The notes: generated from the letters alone by a model not told the origin. A stretch of 64,000 nucleotides of DNA from Nocardioides sp. 503 (GCF_004522095.1 NZ_SPUI01000006.1:1-64000), one strand, 5' to 3'; counted from the first letter of the stretch, positions 50,295-58,861 are shown. Numbers and translations are program-made.

Positions 50295-51394
50295 GGGAGC
50301 AGGACCAGCTCGAGGCCGAGCCAGGCGGCCAGGTCGCGCAGCTCCTCGTGCACCGCGCGCGACGTCGCCCGGTCGAACGGCACGTCCTCGTGGACGGCGT
50401 CGACGCGCAGCTCGCCCTCGCGACGGTCGGCGGTCGCGTCCACCTTGCCGACGAGCCGGTCGCCGTGGAGCACCGGCAGCGCCCAGTAGCCCCAGAGCCG
50501 CTGCTCCTTCGGCTTGTACATCTCCAGCTGGTAGTCGAACTCGAAGATCTCGTCCATGCGCCGGCGGTCGTGGATGAGCCGGTCGAGCGGCGAGAGCAGG
50601 GCGGTGCGACCGGCGAAGGGCTCGTCGAGCAGCGCGGGGTCGACGCGCCACGCTCCCTTGACGCCCTCCACGACGGCCGGCTGGCCGGCCTCGCCGACAT
50701 GGCCCGGCTCGCCGGGCACGGTGGCGCTCGTGGCCCGGGCGATGCCGAGCGCGCGCAGCCGCCGCTCGTCTCGGACGCGCTCGGCCTCCTCGGCCGGCAC
50801 GACCGGGTCGTCGGGGGAGACCCGCTCGGCGAGGTCCCAGAGCGTCTCGCGCCCCTCGCGGCCGGCCGCCGCCACCTCGCCACGGGCGACGAGGAGCTTG
50901 AGCAGCATCACGACGTTGCGGTTGTTGTTCCACCCGCTCGAGCGCCACGGGCGCTCGCAGGTGTCGGGCAGCCCGCTCGCGGGCAGGGGCCCCGACGTCC
51001 GCAGCCGGTCGAGGATGTCGAGGCGGCAGGCGGTGTTGGCCTCGACCCAGGCGAGCTGCTCCTCCTGCCAGGGGCGCAGCTCCCCGCGTCCGGGCCAGTC
51101 GGCCATGTCGGCGCGGAACAGCGCGACGTCCTCGCAGGGTCGCAGGTAACCCTGCAGCTCCACCACCCGCTGCTCGTCGACGGCGGTGCGCAGCTCGTCC
51201 GGGGAGTAGCTCGACCCGAGACGGCTCCAGAGCACCAGGTCGGCGCTCGGGGCGACGTGGCGCGTGGGGTCGTCCTGGAGCACCGTCAGCCGGCGCAGCA
51301 CCGCGTGCAGGTCGGTGGGCCGTGACGCCGTCAGCAGCTGACCACGCAGCGCGAGACGGCGCGCGTCGGTGCGGGAGAGCTGGTGGACGGGCAC
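50291..51394 (-). CDS. AlkZ/YcaQ-family winged-helix DNA glycosylase
   Basis: A 367-residue member of the HTH_42/AlkZ family, glycosylases that unhook interstrand crosslinks in Streptomyces and E. coli. The N-terminal HQLSRTDARRLALRGQLL, VLQDDPTRHVAPSADLVLWSR (position of the catalytic QxD) and the C-terminal DRLVGKVDATADR align with YcaQ; the middle hydrophobic residue of QxD is an Asp here. GTG 51394 is chosen because the hexamer TACCCT ends 6 nt upstream; the frame further upstream is antisense to the next gene. Co-operonic with the polymerase. Confidence 0.83.
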   Translation of the reverse strand: MPVHQLSRTDARRLALRGQLLTASRPTDLHAVLRRLTVLQDDPTRHVAPSADLVLWSRLGSSYSPDELRTAVDEQRVVELQGYLRPCEDVALFRADMADWPGRGELRPWQEEQLAWVEANTACRLDILDRLRTSGPLPASGLPDTCERPWRSSGWNNNRNVVMLLKLLVARGEVAAAGREGRETLWDLAERVSPDDPVVPAEEAERVRDERRLRALGIARATSATVPGEPGHVGEAGQPAVVEGVKGAWRVDPALLDEPFAGRTALLSPLDRLIHDRRRMDEIFEFDYQLEMYKPKEQRLWGYWALPVLHGDRLVGKVDATADRREGELRVDAVHEDVPFDRATSRAVHEELRDLAAWLGLELVLLP

Positions 51395-51400
51395 GCGGTG

Positions 51401-51423
51401 AGGGTACGACGACGTACCGACTA
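51401..51423 (-). promoter_or_regulatory. RecA-NDp-like promoter of the glycosylase-polymerase pair
   Basis: On the minus strand: TAGTCGGTA (7 of 9 to TTGTCRGTG), 8 bases, then TACCCT as -10, then 6 nt to GTG 51394. It overlaps the stop codon of the upstream gene. Confidence 0.45.
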
Positions 51424-52341
51424 GTGCCCGTGCTCCTCGCCGGCGCTCGTCGGAAGCGTGAGGTGGGCGGTGCGCACGACGCCGTCGTGCCGGAAGTCGA
51501 GGTACAGCTGGTAGGCACCCTCGCTGGGCACCTCCACCCCGAACTCCACCTCGGGTCCGGCCGCCGTCACGCCGTCGCCGGGCTCCCCGGACGGGTGGAC
51601 GTGCAGGTAGGCCAGGTCGCCCTCGCGCAGGGCGACCAGGTGTCCGTAGGCGCCGAGGTAGGGCTGCAGGTCGGTGACCGGCACCCCGGCGCGCGTGACG
51701 GTCAGGGTCAGCTCGGCGAGCTCGCCCGCCGCGAGGTCGCCGGCGACCGTGACGGTGTAGCCGTCGACCGTGGTCGTGCGGGTCTCGCGCTGGGGCGGTG
51801 CCGCCGCGGAGGGACCGGACACGGCGAGGTCGGCGCCGAGGGTGAGCGGCTCGCCCCCGGTGGGGGAGAAGTCCGCGAAGACGCGCCAGCTCCCGCCGGT
51901 GAGGTCGAGCCGCGTGGTCCACGTGCCGTCGGCGCCCAGGGTCGGGTGGACGTGCTGGAAGCCCTCGAAGTCCCGCCGTACGGCGATCAGGTGCAGGCGC
52001 TGCTCGTGCTCGACGTCGTAGTCGGTGACCGCCCCGTCGGGACCCTCGATGGTGAAGGACAGCGGGCGCGCCGCTCCGGGGGAGAGCCTGGGGTCGGCCA
52101 GCACGAGCCGGTAGCCGTCCTGGGCGGACATGAGCCCGCCCGGGAGGCTCGCGGACGAGGCGTCGTGCGAGGCACCGTGCGCGGCGCCGTCGGCGCCGGG
52201 CTCGTGGGCCGGCTCGTGGGCGGAGGCCGGTTCGGTGTCCACAGGATCCAGGGCCGCTCCGGCGGCGACGGCGAGGCCGAAGACGGCCGCGAGGCCCACC
52301 GCGAACGCCAGGACCCGGACGAAGGTGGTGTCCCTGCTCAT
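51421..52341 (-). CDS. Membrane-anchored His-rich protein (copper-type)
   Basis: A 306-residue exported protein: N-terminal anchor FVRVLAFAVGLAAVFGLAVAAG, a His/Ala-rich stretch (SAHEPAHEPGADGAAHG), then two beta-rich halves with the conserved pair FQHVHPTLGADGTW and LAYLHVHPSGEPGDG. A His-rich C-terminus (EEHGH) ends the protein. Similar proteins in actinobacteria lie beside CsoR-controlled copper genes; direct copper binding is inferred from the His pattern. It diverges from the DUF4396 gene over a CsoR-like palindrome. Confidence 0.7.
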   Translation of the reverse strand: MSRDTTFVRVLAFAVGLAAVFGLAVAAGAALDPVDTEPASAHEPAHEPGADGAAHGASHDASSASLPGGLMSAQDGYRLVLADPRLSPGAARPLSFTIEGPDGAVTDYDVEHEQRLHLIAVRRDFEGFQHVHPTLGADGTWTTRLDLTGGSWRVFADFSPTGGEPLTLGADLAVSGPSAAAPPQRETRTTTVDGYTVTVAGDLAAGELAELTLTVTRAGVPVTDLQPYLGAYGHLVALREGDLAYLHVHPSGEPGDGVTAAGPEVEFGVEVPSEGAYQLYLDFRHDGVVRTAHLTLPTSAGEEHGH

Positions 52342-52352
52342 GTGAGGTACTA

Positions 52353-52367
52353 TACCCCCCTAGGGTA
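52353..52367. promoter_or_regulatory. CsoR-like operator in a divergent promoter
   Basis: TACCCCCCTAGGGTA has 5-bp inverted arms (TACCC / GGGTA) around 5 bases, within TACTATACCCCCCTAGGGTA. This matches the C-rich/G-rich palindromes of copper-sensing CsoR repressors and the tetra-C/tetra-G design. It sits in the 45-base gap shared by both genes, so one repressor could control both. Confidence 0.65.
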
Positions 52368-52386
52368 ACTACGCAAGGAGGACGAC

Positions 52387-53031
52387 ATGTCCCACGACCA
52401 CGGCCCCCAGGCCGAGCACCATCAGCACCCCTCCGGGCTCAACGCCATGGCGGCGAGCGCGACGCTGCACTGCCTCACCGGCTGCGCGGTGGGTGAGGTC
52501 GTCGGCCTGATGGTCGGCACCGCGATGGGACTCTCCACCGGCGCGACGATCGTCCTCGCGGTGGCGCTGGCCTTCCTCTTCGGGTACTCGCTGTCGACCT
52601 TGCCGCTGCTGGCCTCCGGCCTCTCGGTGGGCGCCGCCCTGTCCGTGGTGCTCGCGGCCGACACCCTGTCGATCGCGACGATGGAGCTCGTCGACAACGC
52701 CGTGATGGCGGTCGTGCCCGGCGCCATGGAGGCGACGCTCTCCGATCCGGTCTTCTGGCTGAGCATGGCGCTCGCGCTCACCGTCGCCTACGGGGCGGCG
52801 TTCCCGGTCAACCGCGTGCTGCTGGCCCGGGGCAGGGGCCACGCGCTGACCCACCCCTTCCACGGGGCGCCGGTGGCGCGCCGCTGGGTGCCGATGGTGG
52901 GGGCCGGCACGCTGGCGGTCGCGATCGTCGCCTTCCTGCTGGGCGGCCTGGTCGCCTCGGTCGCGGCGCCTGAGGAGGCCCCGCAGCCGGCCGGTCACGC
53001 GCGAGGCGACACGCCGCACGCCAAAGCGTGA
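52387..53031 (+). CDS. DUF4396 membrane protein
   Basis: A 214-residue integral membrane protein with a His-rich start (SHDHGPQAEHHQHPSG) and a first helix reading MAASATLHCLTGCAVGEVVG, which includes two Cys. About five further hydrophobic helices follow. DUF4396 proteins occur with copper-handling genes. A textbook AAGGAGG lies 6 bases before the ATG. The recA LexA box begins right after its stop codon. Confidence 0.8.
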   Translation: MSHDHGPQAEHHQHPSGLNAMAASATLHCLTGCAVGEVVGLMVGTAMGLSTGATIVLAVALAFLFGYSLSTLPLLASGLSVGAALSVVLAADTLSIATMELVDNAVMAVVPGAMEATLSDPVFWLSMALALTVAYGAAFPVNRVLLARGRGHALTHPFHGAPVARRWVPMVGAGTLAVAIVAFLLGGLVASVAAPEEAPQPAGHARGDTPHAKA

Positions 53032-53047
53032 TCGAACAGGTGTTCGG
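53032..53047 (+). promoter_or_regulatory. SOS (LexA) box of recA with following -10
   Basis: TCGAACAGGTGTTCGG contains CGAAC-AGGT-GTTCG, a perfect match to the actinobacterial SOS palindrome. A TAGGTT hexamer follows at 53050-53055, so LexA would cover the promoter. A leader of ~150 nt would precede recA. Confidence 0.88.
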
Positions 53048-53129
53048 GCTAGGTTGGACCCCGTAAGCAGGCGCAGCCACACCCGCTGACACCGACGTCG
53101 TCCACAGCCCCGCTCCACGTGGGACCGGA

Positions 53130-53152
53130 CTGTCGGCGGTCCGGTCTAGCGT
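53130..53152 (+). promoter_or_regulatory. RecA-NDp-like second promoter of recA
   Basis: CTGTCGGCG (7 of 9 to TTGTCRGTG) followed by exactly 8 bases and TAGCGT. Its place, closer to recA than the LexA-controlled site, is the arrangement of mycobacterial recA, which has a LexA-dependent and a PafBC-dependent promoter. Confidence 0.6.
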
Positions 53153-53212
53153 CCAGCCAGACGACAACGACAACGACGAAGCTCGCTCACACAGACGAAG
53201 GACGGACACATC

Positions 53213-54248
<1,036 letters not shown>

Positions 54249-54265
<17 letters not shown>

Positions 54266-54869
54266 GCCCGACCCCTGGCTCGGCGACGTCCGTGACGGGG
54301 TGGCGGCGTGGACCCGGTCCGCGCCGCCCCTCTCGCCGGCGGACCTCCCTCCGGACCCCGTCGCCGACGGACCGGACGCCGACCTGGAGTCGGTCGCCCG
54401 CAAGATCCTCCTCGACCAGCTGACCGGCCAGGCCCGCTCCCGCAGCGAGCTGGCCACCAAGCTGGCCAAGAAGAACGTGCCCGAGGACCTCGCCACCCGG
54501 TTGCTGGACCGCTTCGAGGAGGTCGGCCTCGTCGACGATGACGCCTTCGCCCGCCTGTGGGTCGCCAGTCGCCAGCCCGGCAAGGGACTGGCCCGTCGCG
54601 CCCTCGCCCAGGAGCTGCGCCGCAAGGGCATCGACGACGAGGTCGCCCGTGAGGCGCTCGAGGAGATCGACCCCGCCGACGAGGAGCAGTCCGCGCGGCT
54701 GCTGGTCCGCAAGAAGCTGCGCACCCTCACCCGCGTCGACGACACCACCGCCACCCGACGCCTCGTCGGCATGCTCGCCCGCAAGGGCTACCCCTCCGGC
54801 CTCGCCTTCTCCGTCGTCAAGGACGAGCTCCGCCACGCCGACCGCGACGCCCCCGACCTCGACGTGTAG
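54249..54869 (+). CDS. recX: Regulatory protein RecX
   Basis: Modulator of RecA filaments. The 206 residues are built from three-helix repeats: [42 protein letters not shown], and [22 protein letters not shown]. The N-terminal ~40 residues are Pro/Asp-rich, as in actinobacterial RecX. The GTG at 54249 lies inside the end of recA. A SMALL-REP copy begins 10 bases after its stop. Confidence 0.93.
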
Positions 54870-54878
54870 GCCAGCGGA

Positions 54879-54916
54879 GGTTGAGGAAGGTGCGCCAGCG
54901 CCTGTCTCGAAACCCC
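54879..54916. repeat. SMALL-REP copy
   Basis: Single arm: GGTTGAGGAAGGTGCGCCAG through CTCGAAACCCC, immediately after recX. Confidence 0.85.
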
Positions 54917-54978
54917 GCGAGCCGACCAGCAGCCGCAACCACCGTCCCTGACCCCTTCCGGCCCATCACCCGAGTGCG

Positions 54979-55132
54979 TGGGGTGGGCAGGGCGCGGAGG
55001 AGCCGGAGGCGACAGGGCCACGGCGCCGGTGTGGATGGGACTGGCCGCCCGGAGCGACGAAGGAGCGGAGGGCTGGTTTCCGGCGCCGTGGCCCTGTCGC
55101 CGTAGGCGACGAGCCGCGCCCTGCCCACCCCA
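54979..55132. repeat. Large imperfect inverted repeat
   Basis: Left arm 54979-55029 and right arm 55080-55132 share two perfectly paired blocks: 19 bases (TGGGGTGGGCAGGGCGCGG type) and 22 bases around GGCGACAGGGCCACGG, interrupted by an unpaired stretch. The 50-nt loop reads into no gene. As DNA it could extrude a cruciform; as RNA it would be a long hairpin after recA-recX. I see no gene in 54870-55235. Confidence 0.78.
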
Positions 55133-55153
55133 CCCCACGGTGAGCGGGCGGCG

Positions 55154-55199
55154 CCCCGCGCGAGCGGAGCCCCGCGCGAGCGGAGCCCCGCGCAGCGGA
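55154..55199 (+). repeat. Short tandem repeat, 16-bp unit
   Basis: CCCCGCGCGAGCGGAG occurs twice in full (55154-55169, 55170-55185) and a third time with a 1-base deletion. It lies between the inverted repeat and the PRTase gene. Confidence 0.75.
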
Positions 55200-55235
55200 A
55201 GACGCGCCGCGCGAGCGAGTGCCACAATCACCCTC

Positions 55236-55730
55236 GTGACCACCGAGCGCGAGATCCTGACCTACGAGATGTTCGGCGGCGCGGTGCGCGACCTGGCGCA
55301 GATGGTGGCCGACGACGGCTACGAGCCCGACCTGGTGCTCTCGATCGCCCGCGGAGGGCTGGGCCTCGGGATGGGCCTGGGCTATGCGCTGGACGTCAAG
55401 AACCTCTCCGCGGTCAACGTGGAGTTCTACACCGGCGTCGACACCCGCCTCGACGTCCCGATGATGCTGCCGCCGACCCCGGCGGCCGTCGAGCTGGCCG
55501 GGCTCAAGGTGCTGATCGCCGACGACGTCGCCGATACCGGCAAGACCCTGGAGATCGTCCAGGACTTCTGCGCCGACCACGTCGCGGAGGCGCGGATCGC
55601 GGTGATCTACGAGAAGCCGTGGACCATCGTGCATCCCGACTACGTCTGGCGGCGCACCGAGCGCTGGATCGACTTCCCCTGGTCGAGCACCCCGCCGGTC
55701 GTACGTCGCGGCGGTGCTGCGGACGCATGA
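55236..55730 (+). CDS. Phosphoribosyltransferase domain protein
   Basis: A 164-residue type I PRTase. The PRPP loop is VLIADDVADTGKTLE, and LVLSIARGGLGLGMGLGYALD is the second nucleotide loop, resembling xanthine/guanine PRTases (Gpt-like) of archaea and actinobacteria. Purine specificity is unproven. GTG at 55236 has CACAAT 7 nt upstream. The ATGA overlap couples it to the acetyltransferase. Confidence 0.87.
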   Translation: MTTEREILTYEMFGGAVRDLAQMVADDGYEPDLVLSIARGGLGLGMGLGYALDVKNLSAVNVEFYTGVDTRLDVPMMLPPTPAAVELAGLKVLIADDVADTGKTLEIVQDFCADHVAEARIAVIYEKPWTIVHPDYVWRRTERWIDFPWSSTPPVVRRGGAADA

Positions 55731-56440
55731 GCCACGCGACGACCCGGCTGGTCGTGCACGACCGCGGGCACGAGCTCCTGGGGGCGGTGCACGAGGGCGA
55801 GTCGTGGGCCGCAGCCGCTCGCCGTACCGTCGCCAGCCGGCACGCCGACCCGGTGCCGGTCGACCTCTCGGGTGAGGTGAAGCAGTTCGTCGTCGACCAC
55901 GACAACCGGGTCACGGTGCGCGCGATGAGCCGCGGTGACCTGCCGGACGTGACGCGCTGGCGCGCCACGGAGCACGTGCAGCGCTGGTGGTCGGGCGACG
56001 GCGCGGCCACGCTGGAGGCTGTCACGGAGAAGTACGGGGCCTCGATCGACGGGATGACGCCGACCCGGATGTACGTCGCCGAGGTCAACGGCCGCTCGAT
56101 CGGCTTCCTCCAGGACTACCGGATCCGCGACTACCCCGAGTTCGCGATGCTGACGCCCGACCCGCACGCGGTCGGCGTGGACTACGCCATCGGCGAGACC
56201 GGCTGGCTCGGGCGGGGCTTCGGGCCGCGCATCCTGTGGGAGTGGATGCCCCGCGCCCTGAGGCGCTTCCCCGACGCCCGCTCCCTCTTCGCCGCACCCG
56301 ACCACCGCAACGCCGCGTCGCTGCGGATCCTCGACAAGGCGGGCTTCACCCAGGGCGTGTGGTTCGACGAGCCCCAGAGCAATGGCGGCGTCGCCACCAT
56401 GGTCGGGTGCACGCTCGACGTCGCGACGGTCCTGGCCTGA
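55727..56440 (+). CDS. GNAT acetyltransferase, AAC(6')-related
   Basis: A 237-residue protein. After a 60-residue N-terminal extension that starts MSHATTRLVVHDRGHELLGA comes a GNAT domain: VTVRAMSRGDLPDVTRWRATEHV, the acetyl-CoA region ETGWLGRGFGPRIL, and DHRNAASLRILDKAGF. The pattern is that of the aminoglycoside 6'-acetyltransferase/siderophore acetyltransferase group, but no resistance claim is warranted. The N-terminal extension resembles a ThiS/Nudix-like fragment and may have a separate role. ATG 55727 overlaps the PRTase stop. Confidence 0.82.
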   Translation: MSHATTRLVVHDRGHELLGAVHEGESWAAAARRTVASRHADPVPVDLSGEVKQFVVDHDNRVTVRAMSRGDLPDVTRWRATEHVQRWWSGDGAATLEAVTEKYGASIDGMTPTRMYVAEVNGRSIGFLQDYRIRDYPEFAMLTPDPHAVGVDYAIGETGWLGRGFGPRILWEWMPRALRRFPDARSLFAAPDHRNAASLRILDKAGFTQGVWFDEPQSNGGVATMVGCTLDVATVLA

Positions 56441-56489
56441 TCCCCGCTCGGTGCGTCGAGGTGGCACGCCGTACTGGAATAGTGCTCCC

Positions 56490-57344
56490 ATGACCCTCGC
56501 CACCGTCGAGCCCCTCGTGCGGCTCCCTCCCGGTCCCGTCTCGCTCGCCGACATCCCCGCCGACGGCAAGCCCGGCTTCGACGGCACCAAGGAGGAGGGC
56601 GAGGCGGCCCTGGCAGCTCTCGGCCCCGAGCTGGCCGACGTGCAGGAGCGGCTCTTCGCCGAGCGGACCACCGGCTCCCCGCGGCGCATCCTGCTCGTCC
56701 TCCAGGGGATGGACACCTCCGGCAAGGGCGGCGTCCTGCGCCACACCGTCGGGCTGGTGGACCCGCAGGGAGTGCAGATCACGGCGTTCAAGGCGCCCAC
56801 CAAGACCGAGCTGAGCCACGACTTCCTGTGGCGCATCCGCAAGCGGCTGCCCGAGCCCGGCCACATCGGGGTCTTCGACCGCTCCCACTACGAGGACGTC
56901 CTGATCGGGCGCGTGCACGAGCTGGCCGACGCCGACGAGATCGAGCGCCGCTACGGCGCCATCAACGAGTTCGAGCAGGAGCTGGTCGCCGGCGGCACGG
57001 TCGTCCTCAAGGTCATGCTGCACATCTCCGCCGCCGAGCAGAAGGCCCGGCTGCTGGCCCGGCTGGACAACCCGGCGAAGTACTGGAAGTTCAACCCCGG
57101 CGACGTCGACGAGCGCGCCCACTGGGCGGCCTACCAGGACGCCTACGAGGTGGCGCTGGAGCGCACCAACACCGAGCTCGCGCCGTGGCACGTCGTGCCG
57201 AGCGACCGCAAGTGGTTCCGCAACCTCACGATCGCGCGCCTGCTGCACGAGCGGCTGCTGCAGATGGCGCCGACCTGGCCGGCCGCCGACTTCGACGTGG
57301 AGGAGCAGCGCGCCCGCCTCGTCAACGAGGTGCTGGTGACGTGA
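56490..57344 (+). CDS. ppk2: Polyphosphate kinase 2 family protein
   Basis: Transfers phosphate between polyphosphate and nucleotides. The 284 residues have Walker A LQGMDTSGKGGVLRHTVG, the lid-like FDRSHYEDVLIGRVHEL, and RLARLDNPAKYWKFNPGDVDE. Subclass I (NDP-acting) or a PPK2 of the nucleoside-monophosphate type cannot be separated by eye. AATAGT ends 6 nt before the ATG. The stop overlaps the HipA-like gene (GTGA). Confidence 0.9.
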   Translation: MTLATVEPLVRLPPGPVSLADIPADGKPGFDGTKEEGEAALAALGPELADVQERLFAERTTGSPRRILLVLQGMDTSGKGGVLRHTVGLVDPQGVQITAFKAPTKTELSHDFLWRIRKRLPEPGHIGVFDRSHYEDVLIGRVHELADADEIERRYGAINEFEQELVAGGTVVLKVMLHISAAEQKARLLARLDNPAKYWKFNPGDVDERAHWAAYQDAYEVALERTNTELAPWHVVPSDRKWFRNLTIARLLHERLLQMAPTWPAADFDVEEQRARLVNEVLVT

Positions 57345-58105
57345 TCCCGACCGTCTCCGTGACGCGCTACATCACGCCGCTGCGCGAGGGCGGCAGCCTG
57401 CCCGGGATCGTGGAGGCCGACGACCTCGGCACCTACGTCTGCAAGTTCCGCGGCGCCGGGCAGGGGGTGCGGGTCCTGGTCGCCGAGGTGGTCGTCGGCG
57501 AGCTGGCGCGCCGCATCGGCCTGGACACCCCGCGGCTGGTCGCGCTCGACCTGGACCCCGCCATCGCCCGCTACGAGGCCGACGAGGAGGTCCAGGACCT
57601 GCTCAACGCCAGCCCCGGCCTCAACCTCGGGGTGGACTTCCTGCCCGGCTCGTTCGGCTACGACGGCGAGCTCCCGGCAGGCGCCGAGGACGCCGCGGCG
57701 GTCGTGTGGCTCGACGCCTTCTGCGCCAACGTCGACCGCTCGTGGCGCAACCCCAACCTGCTGGTCTGGCACGGCAACCTGTGGGTCATCGACCACGGCG
57801 CCTCGCTCTACTTCCACCACGCCTGGTCCGGCGGGGTCACCGACCCCGCGCGCTTCGCCGCCCAGCCGTGGGACCCCACCGACCACGTGCTGCTCGCGCA
57901 GGTGCGCGACCTCAGCGGCACCGACGAGCGGCTCAGCGCGCTGGTCACGCCCCAGGTGCTGACCGAGGTGGTCGCCCAGGTGCCCGACGCCTGGCTGGAG
58001 CCGGTGCCCGGCGCCGAGAGCCCCGAGGCCCTGCGGGCGGCCTACGTCGCCTTCCTCACCGCGCGCCTCGGCACCCGCCAGTGGCTCCCGACGGTGGCCG
58101 GCTGA
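57341..58105 (+). CDS. HipA-like kinase domain protein
   Basis: A 254-residue protein resembling the HipA kinase fold without the usual HipB partner. Conserved parts: CKFRGAGQGVRVLVAEVVVG (ATP-loop region), LDAFCANVDRSWRNPNLLVW (catalytic-loop region, Asp and Asn present) and LWVIDHGASLYFHH (metal-binding DxG-like region). In HipA such kinases phosphorylate a translation factor; here the target is unknown. It is coupled to ppk2 upstream and to DUF3037 downstream (TGATG). Confidence 0.82.
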   Translation: MIPTVSVTRYITPLREGGSLPGIVEADDLGTYVCKFRGAGQGVRVLVAEVVVGELARRIGLDTPRLVALDLDPAIARYEADEEVQDLLNASPGLNLGVDFLPGSFGYDGELPAGAEDAAAVVWLDAFCANVDRSWRNPNLLVWHGNLWVIDHGASLYFHHAWSGGVTDPARFAAQPWDPTDHVLLAQVRDLSGTDERLSALVTPQVLTEVVAQVPDAWLEPVPGAESPEALRAAYVAFLTARLGTRQWLPTVAG

Positions 58106-58485
58106 TGTCGCGCCTGGCCTACCAGTACGTCGTCCTGCGCTGCGTGCCCCGCGTGGAGCGCGAGGAGTTCCTCAACGTCGGGGTGGTCGTCTACTGCCAG
58201 TCGGCCGACTACCTGGCCGCGGCGTGGAACGCCGACCGCGAGCGGCTCCGGGCGCTCGACCCCCGGCTCGACGTCGACCAGGTCTGCGACGCCCTCGCCT
58301 ACGTCGACGCCATCTGCGCCGGCGACCCGCGCGGGGGAGCGGCGGCCCTCCAGCCGCGCGGCCAGCGCTTCGGCTTCCTCAAGGCACCCAAGAGCACCGT
58401 CCTGCAGCCCGGCCCCGTCCACGGCGGCGTCACCACCGACCCGCCCCGCCAGCTCGAGCGCCTGCTCACCCAGCTCGTCGGCTGA
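58105..58485 (+). CDS. DUF3037 protein, partner of the HipA-like kinase
   Basis: A 126-residue protein: MSRLAYQYVVLRCVPRVERE, then EFLNVGVVVYCQSADYLAAAW and LKAPKSTVLQPGPVHGGVT. DUF3037 genes regularly follow HipA-like kinase genes, so they probably act together. Start at ATG 58105, overlapping the previous stop. A repeat cluster begins 22 bases after its end. Confidence 0.85.
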   Translation: MSRLAYQYVVLRCVPRVEREEFLNVGVVVYCQSADYLAAAWNADRERLRALDPRLDVDQVCDALAYVDAICAGDPRGGAAALQPRGQRFGFLKAPKSTVLQPGPVHGGVTTDPPRQLERLLTQLVG

Positions 58486-58506
58486 CGGACGAGGGGCGCG
58501 GGGTCC

Positions 58507-58547
58507 GGGGGTTGAGGAAGGCGCGCTAGTGCCTGTCTCGAAACCCC
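58507..58547. repeat. SMALL-REP copy (cluster member 1)
   Basis: GGTTGAGGAAGGCGCGCTAG ... CTCGAAACCCC; first of six arms in the 58486-58949 gap. Confidence 0.85.
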
Positions 58548-58623
58548 GTGCGGCTGCCTTTGTGCGCGGGTGCGCCGCCCGGAGGTTTCGAGACGGTTGC
58601 TGGCGCAACCTCCTCAACCACCG
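58547..58623. repeat. 77-bp duplicated block, copy A (includes a SMALL-REP arm)
   Basis: Starts CGTGCGGCTGCCTTTGTGCG and runs into the arm 58583-58619 (GGTTTCGAGACGGTTGCTGG...). It recurs at 58861-58937 with about three differences. Confidence 0.8.
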
Positions 58624-58630
58624 AGCCTCC

Positions 58631-58668
58631 GGGGGTTGAGGAAGGCGCGCTAGCGCCTGGCTCGAATT
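58631..58668. repeat. SMALL-REP copy, broken at its end
   Basis: GGGTTGAGGAAGGCGCGCTA followed by GCGCCTGGCTCGA, then the coding fossil starts where CTCGAAACCCC would continue. Confidence 0.8.
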
Positions 58669-58843
58669 CGAGAAGCAGGTCCAGGGATGGAGCCGGCGCA
58701 AGCGTGAGGCGTTGATGGCGGGTGCTTTCGACACGCTGCCGTTCCTGGCAAGCAGGTCATACGCCACCCGAAGGTTTCGAGACGGTTGCTGGCGCAACCT
58801 CCTCAACCACCGGGCCCTCCGGGGGTTGAGGAAGGTGCGCTAG
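58664..58843 (+). pseudogene. C-terminal remnant of a GIY-YIG nuclease-like gene
   Basis: The frame reads EFEKQVQGWSRRKREALMAG and continues AFDTLPFLASRS before running into the next repeat and stopping at 58841-58843. The segment is the typical tail of GIY-YIG family nucleases (EKQxKGWxRxKKxALI). No start codon or catalytic domain is left; the upstream end is a SMALL-REP with an in-frame stop at 58637. Assignment is from motif memory. Confidence 0.6.
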
Positions 58844-58861
58844 CGCCTGTCTCGAAACCCC
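58773..58861. repeat. SMALL-REP doublet (cluster)
   Basis: Facing arms 58773-58809 (GGTTTCGAGACGGTTGCTGG...) and 58821-58861 (GGTTGAGGAAGGTGCGCTAG...), same design as the doublet at 12328. Confidence 0.85.

Noticed and set aside
55154..55199. Possible CRISPR-like tandem repeats
   Set aside because: Units are 16 bp, directly adjacent without spacers, and there are no cas genes in the window.
55727..56440. Calling the GNAT protein an aminoglycoside-resistance gene
   Set aside because: Family resemblance only; the chromosomal context and N-terminal extension do not support a resistance role.
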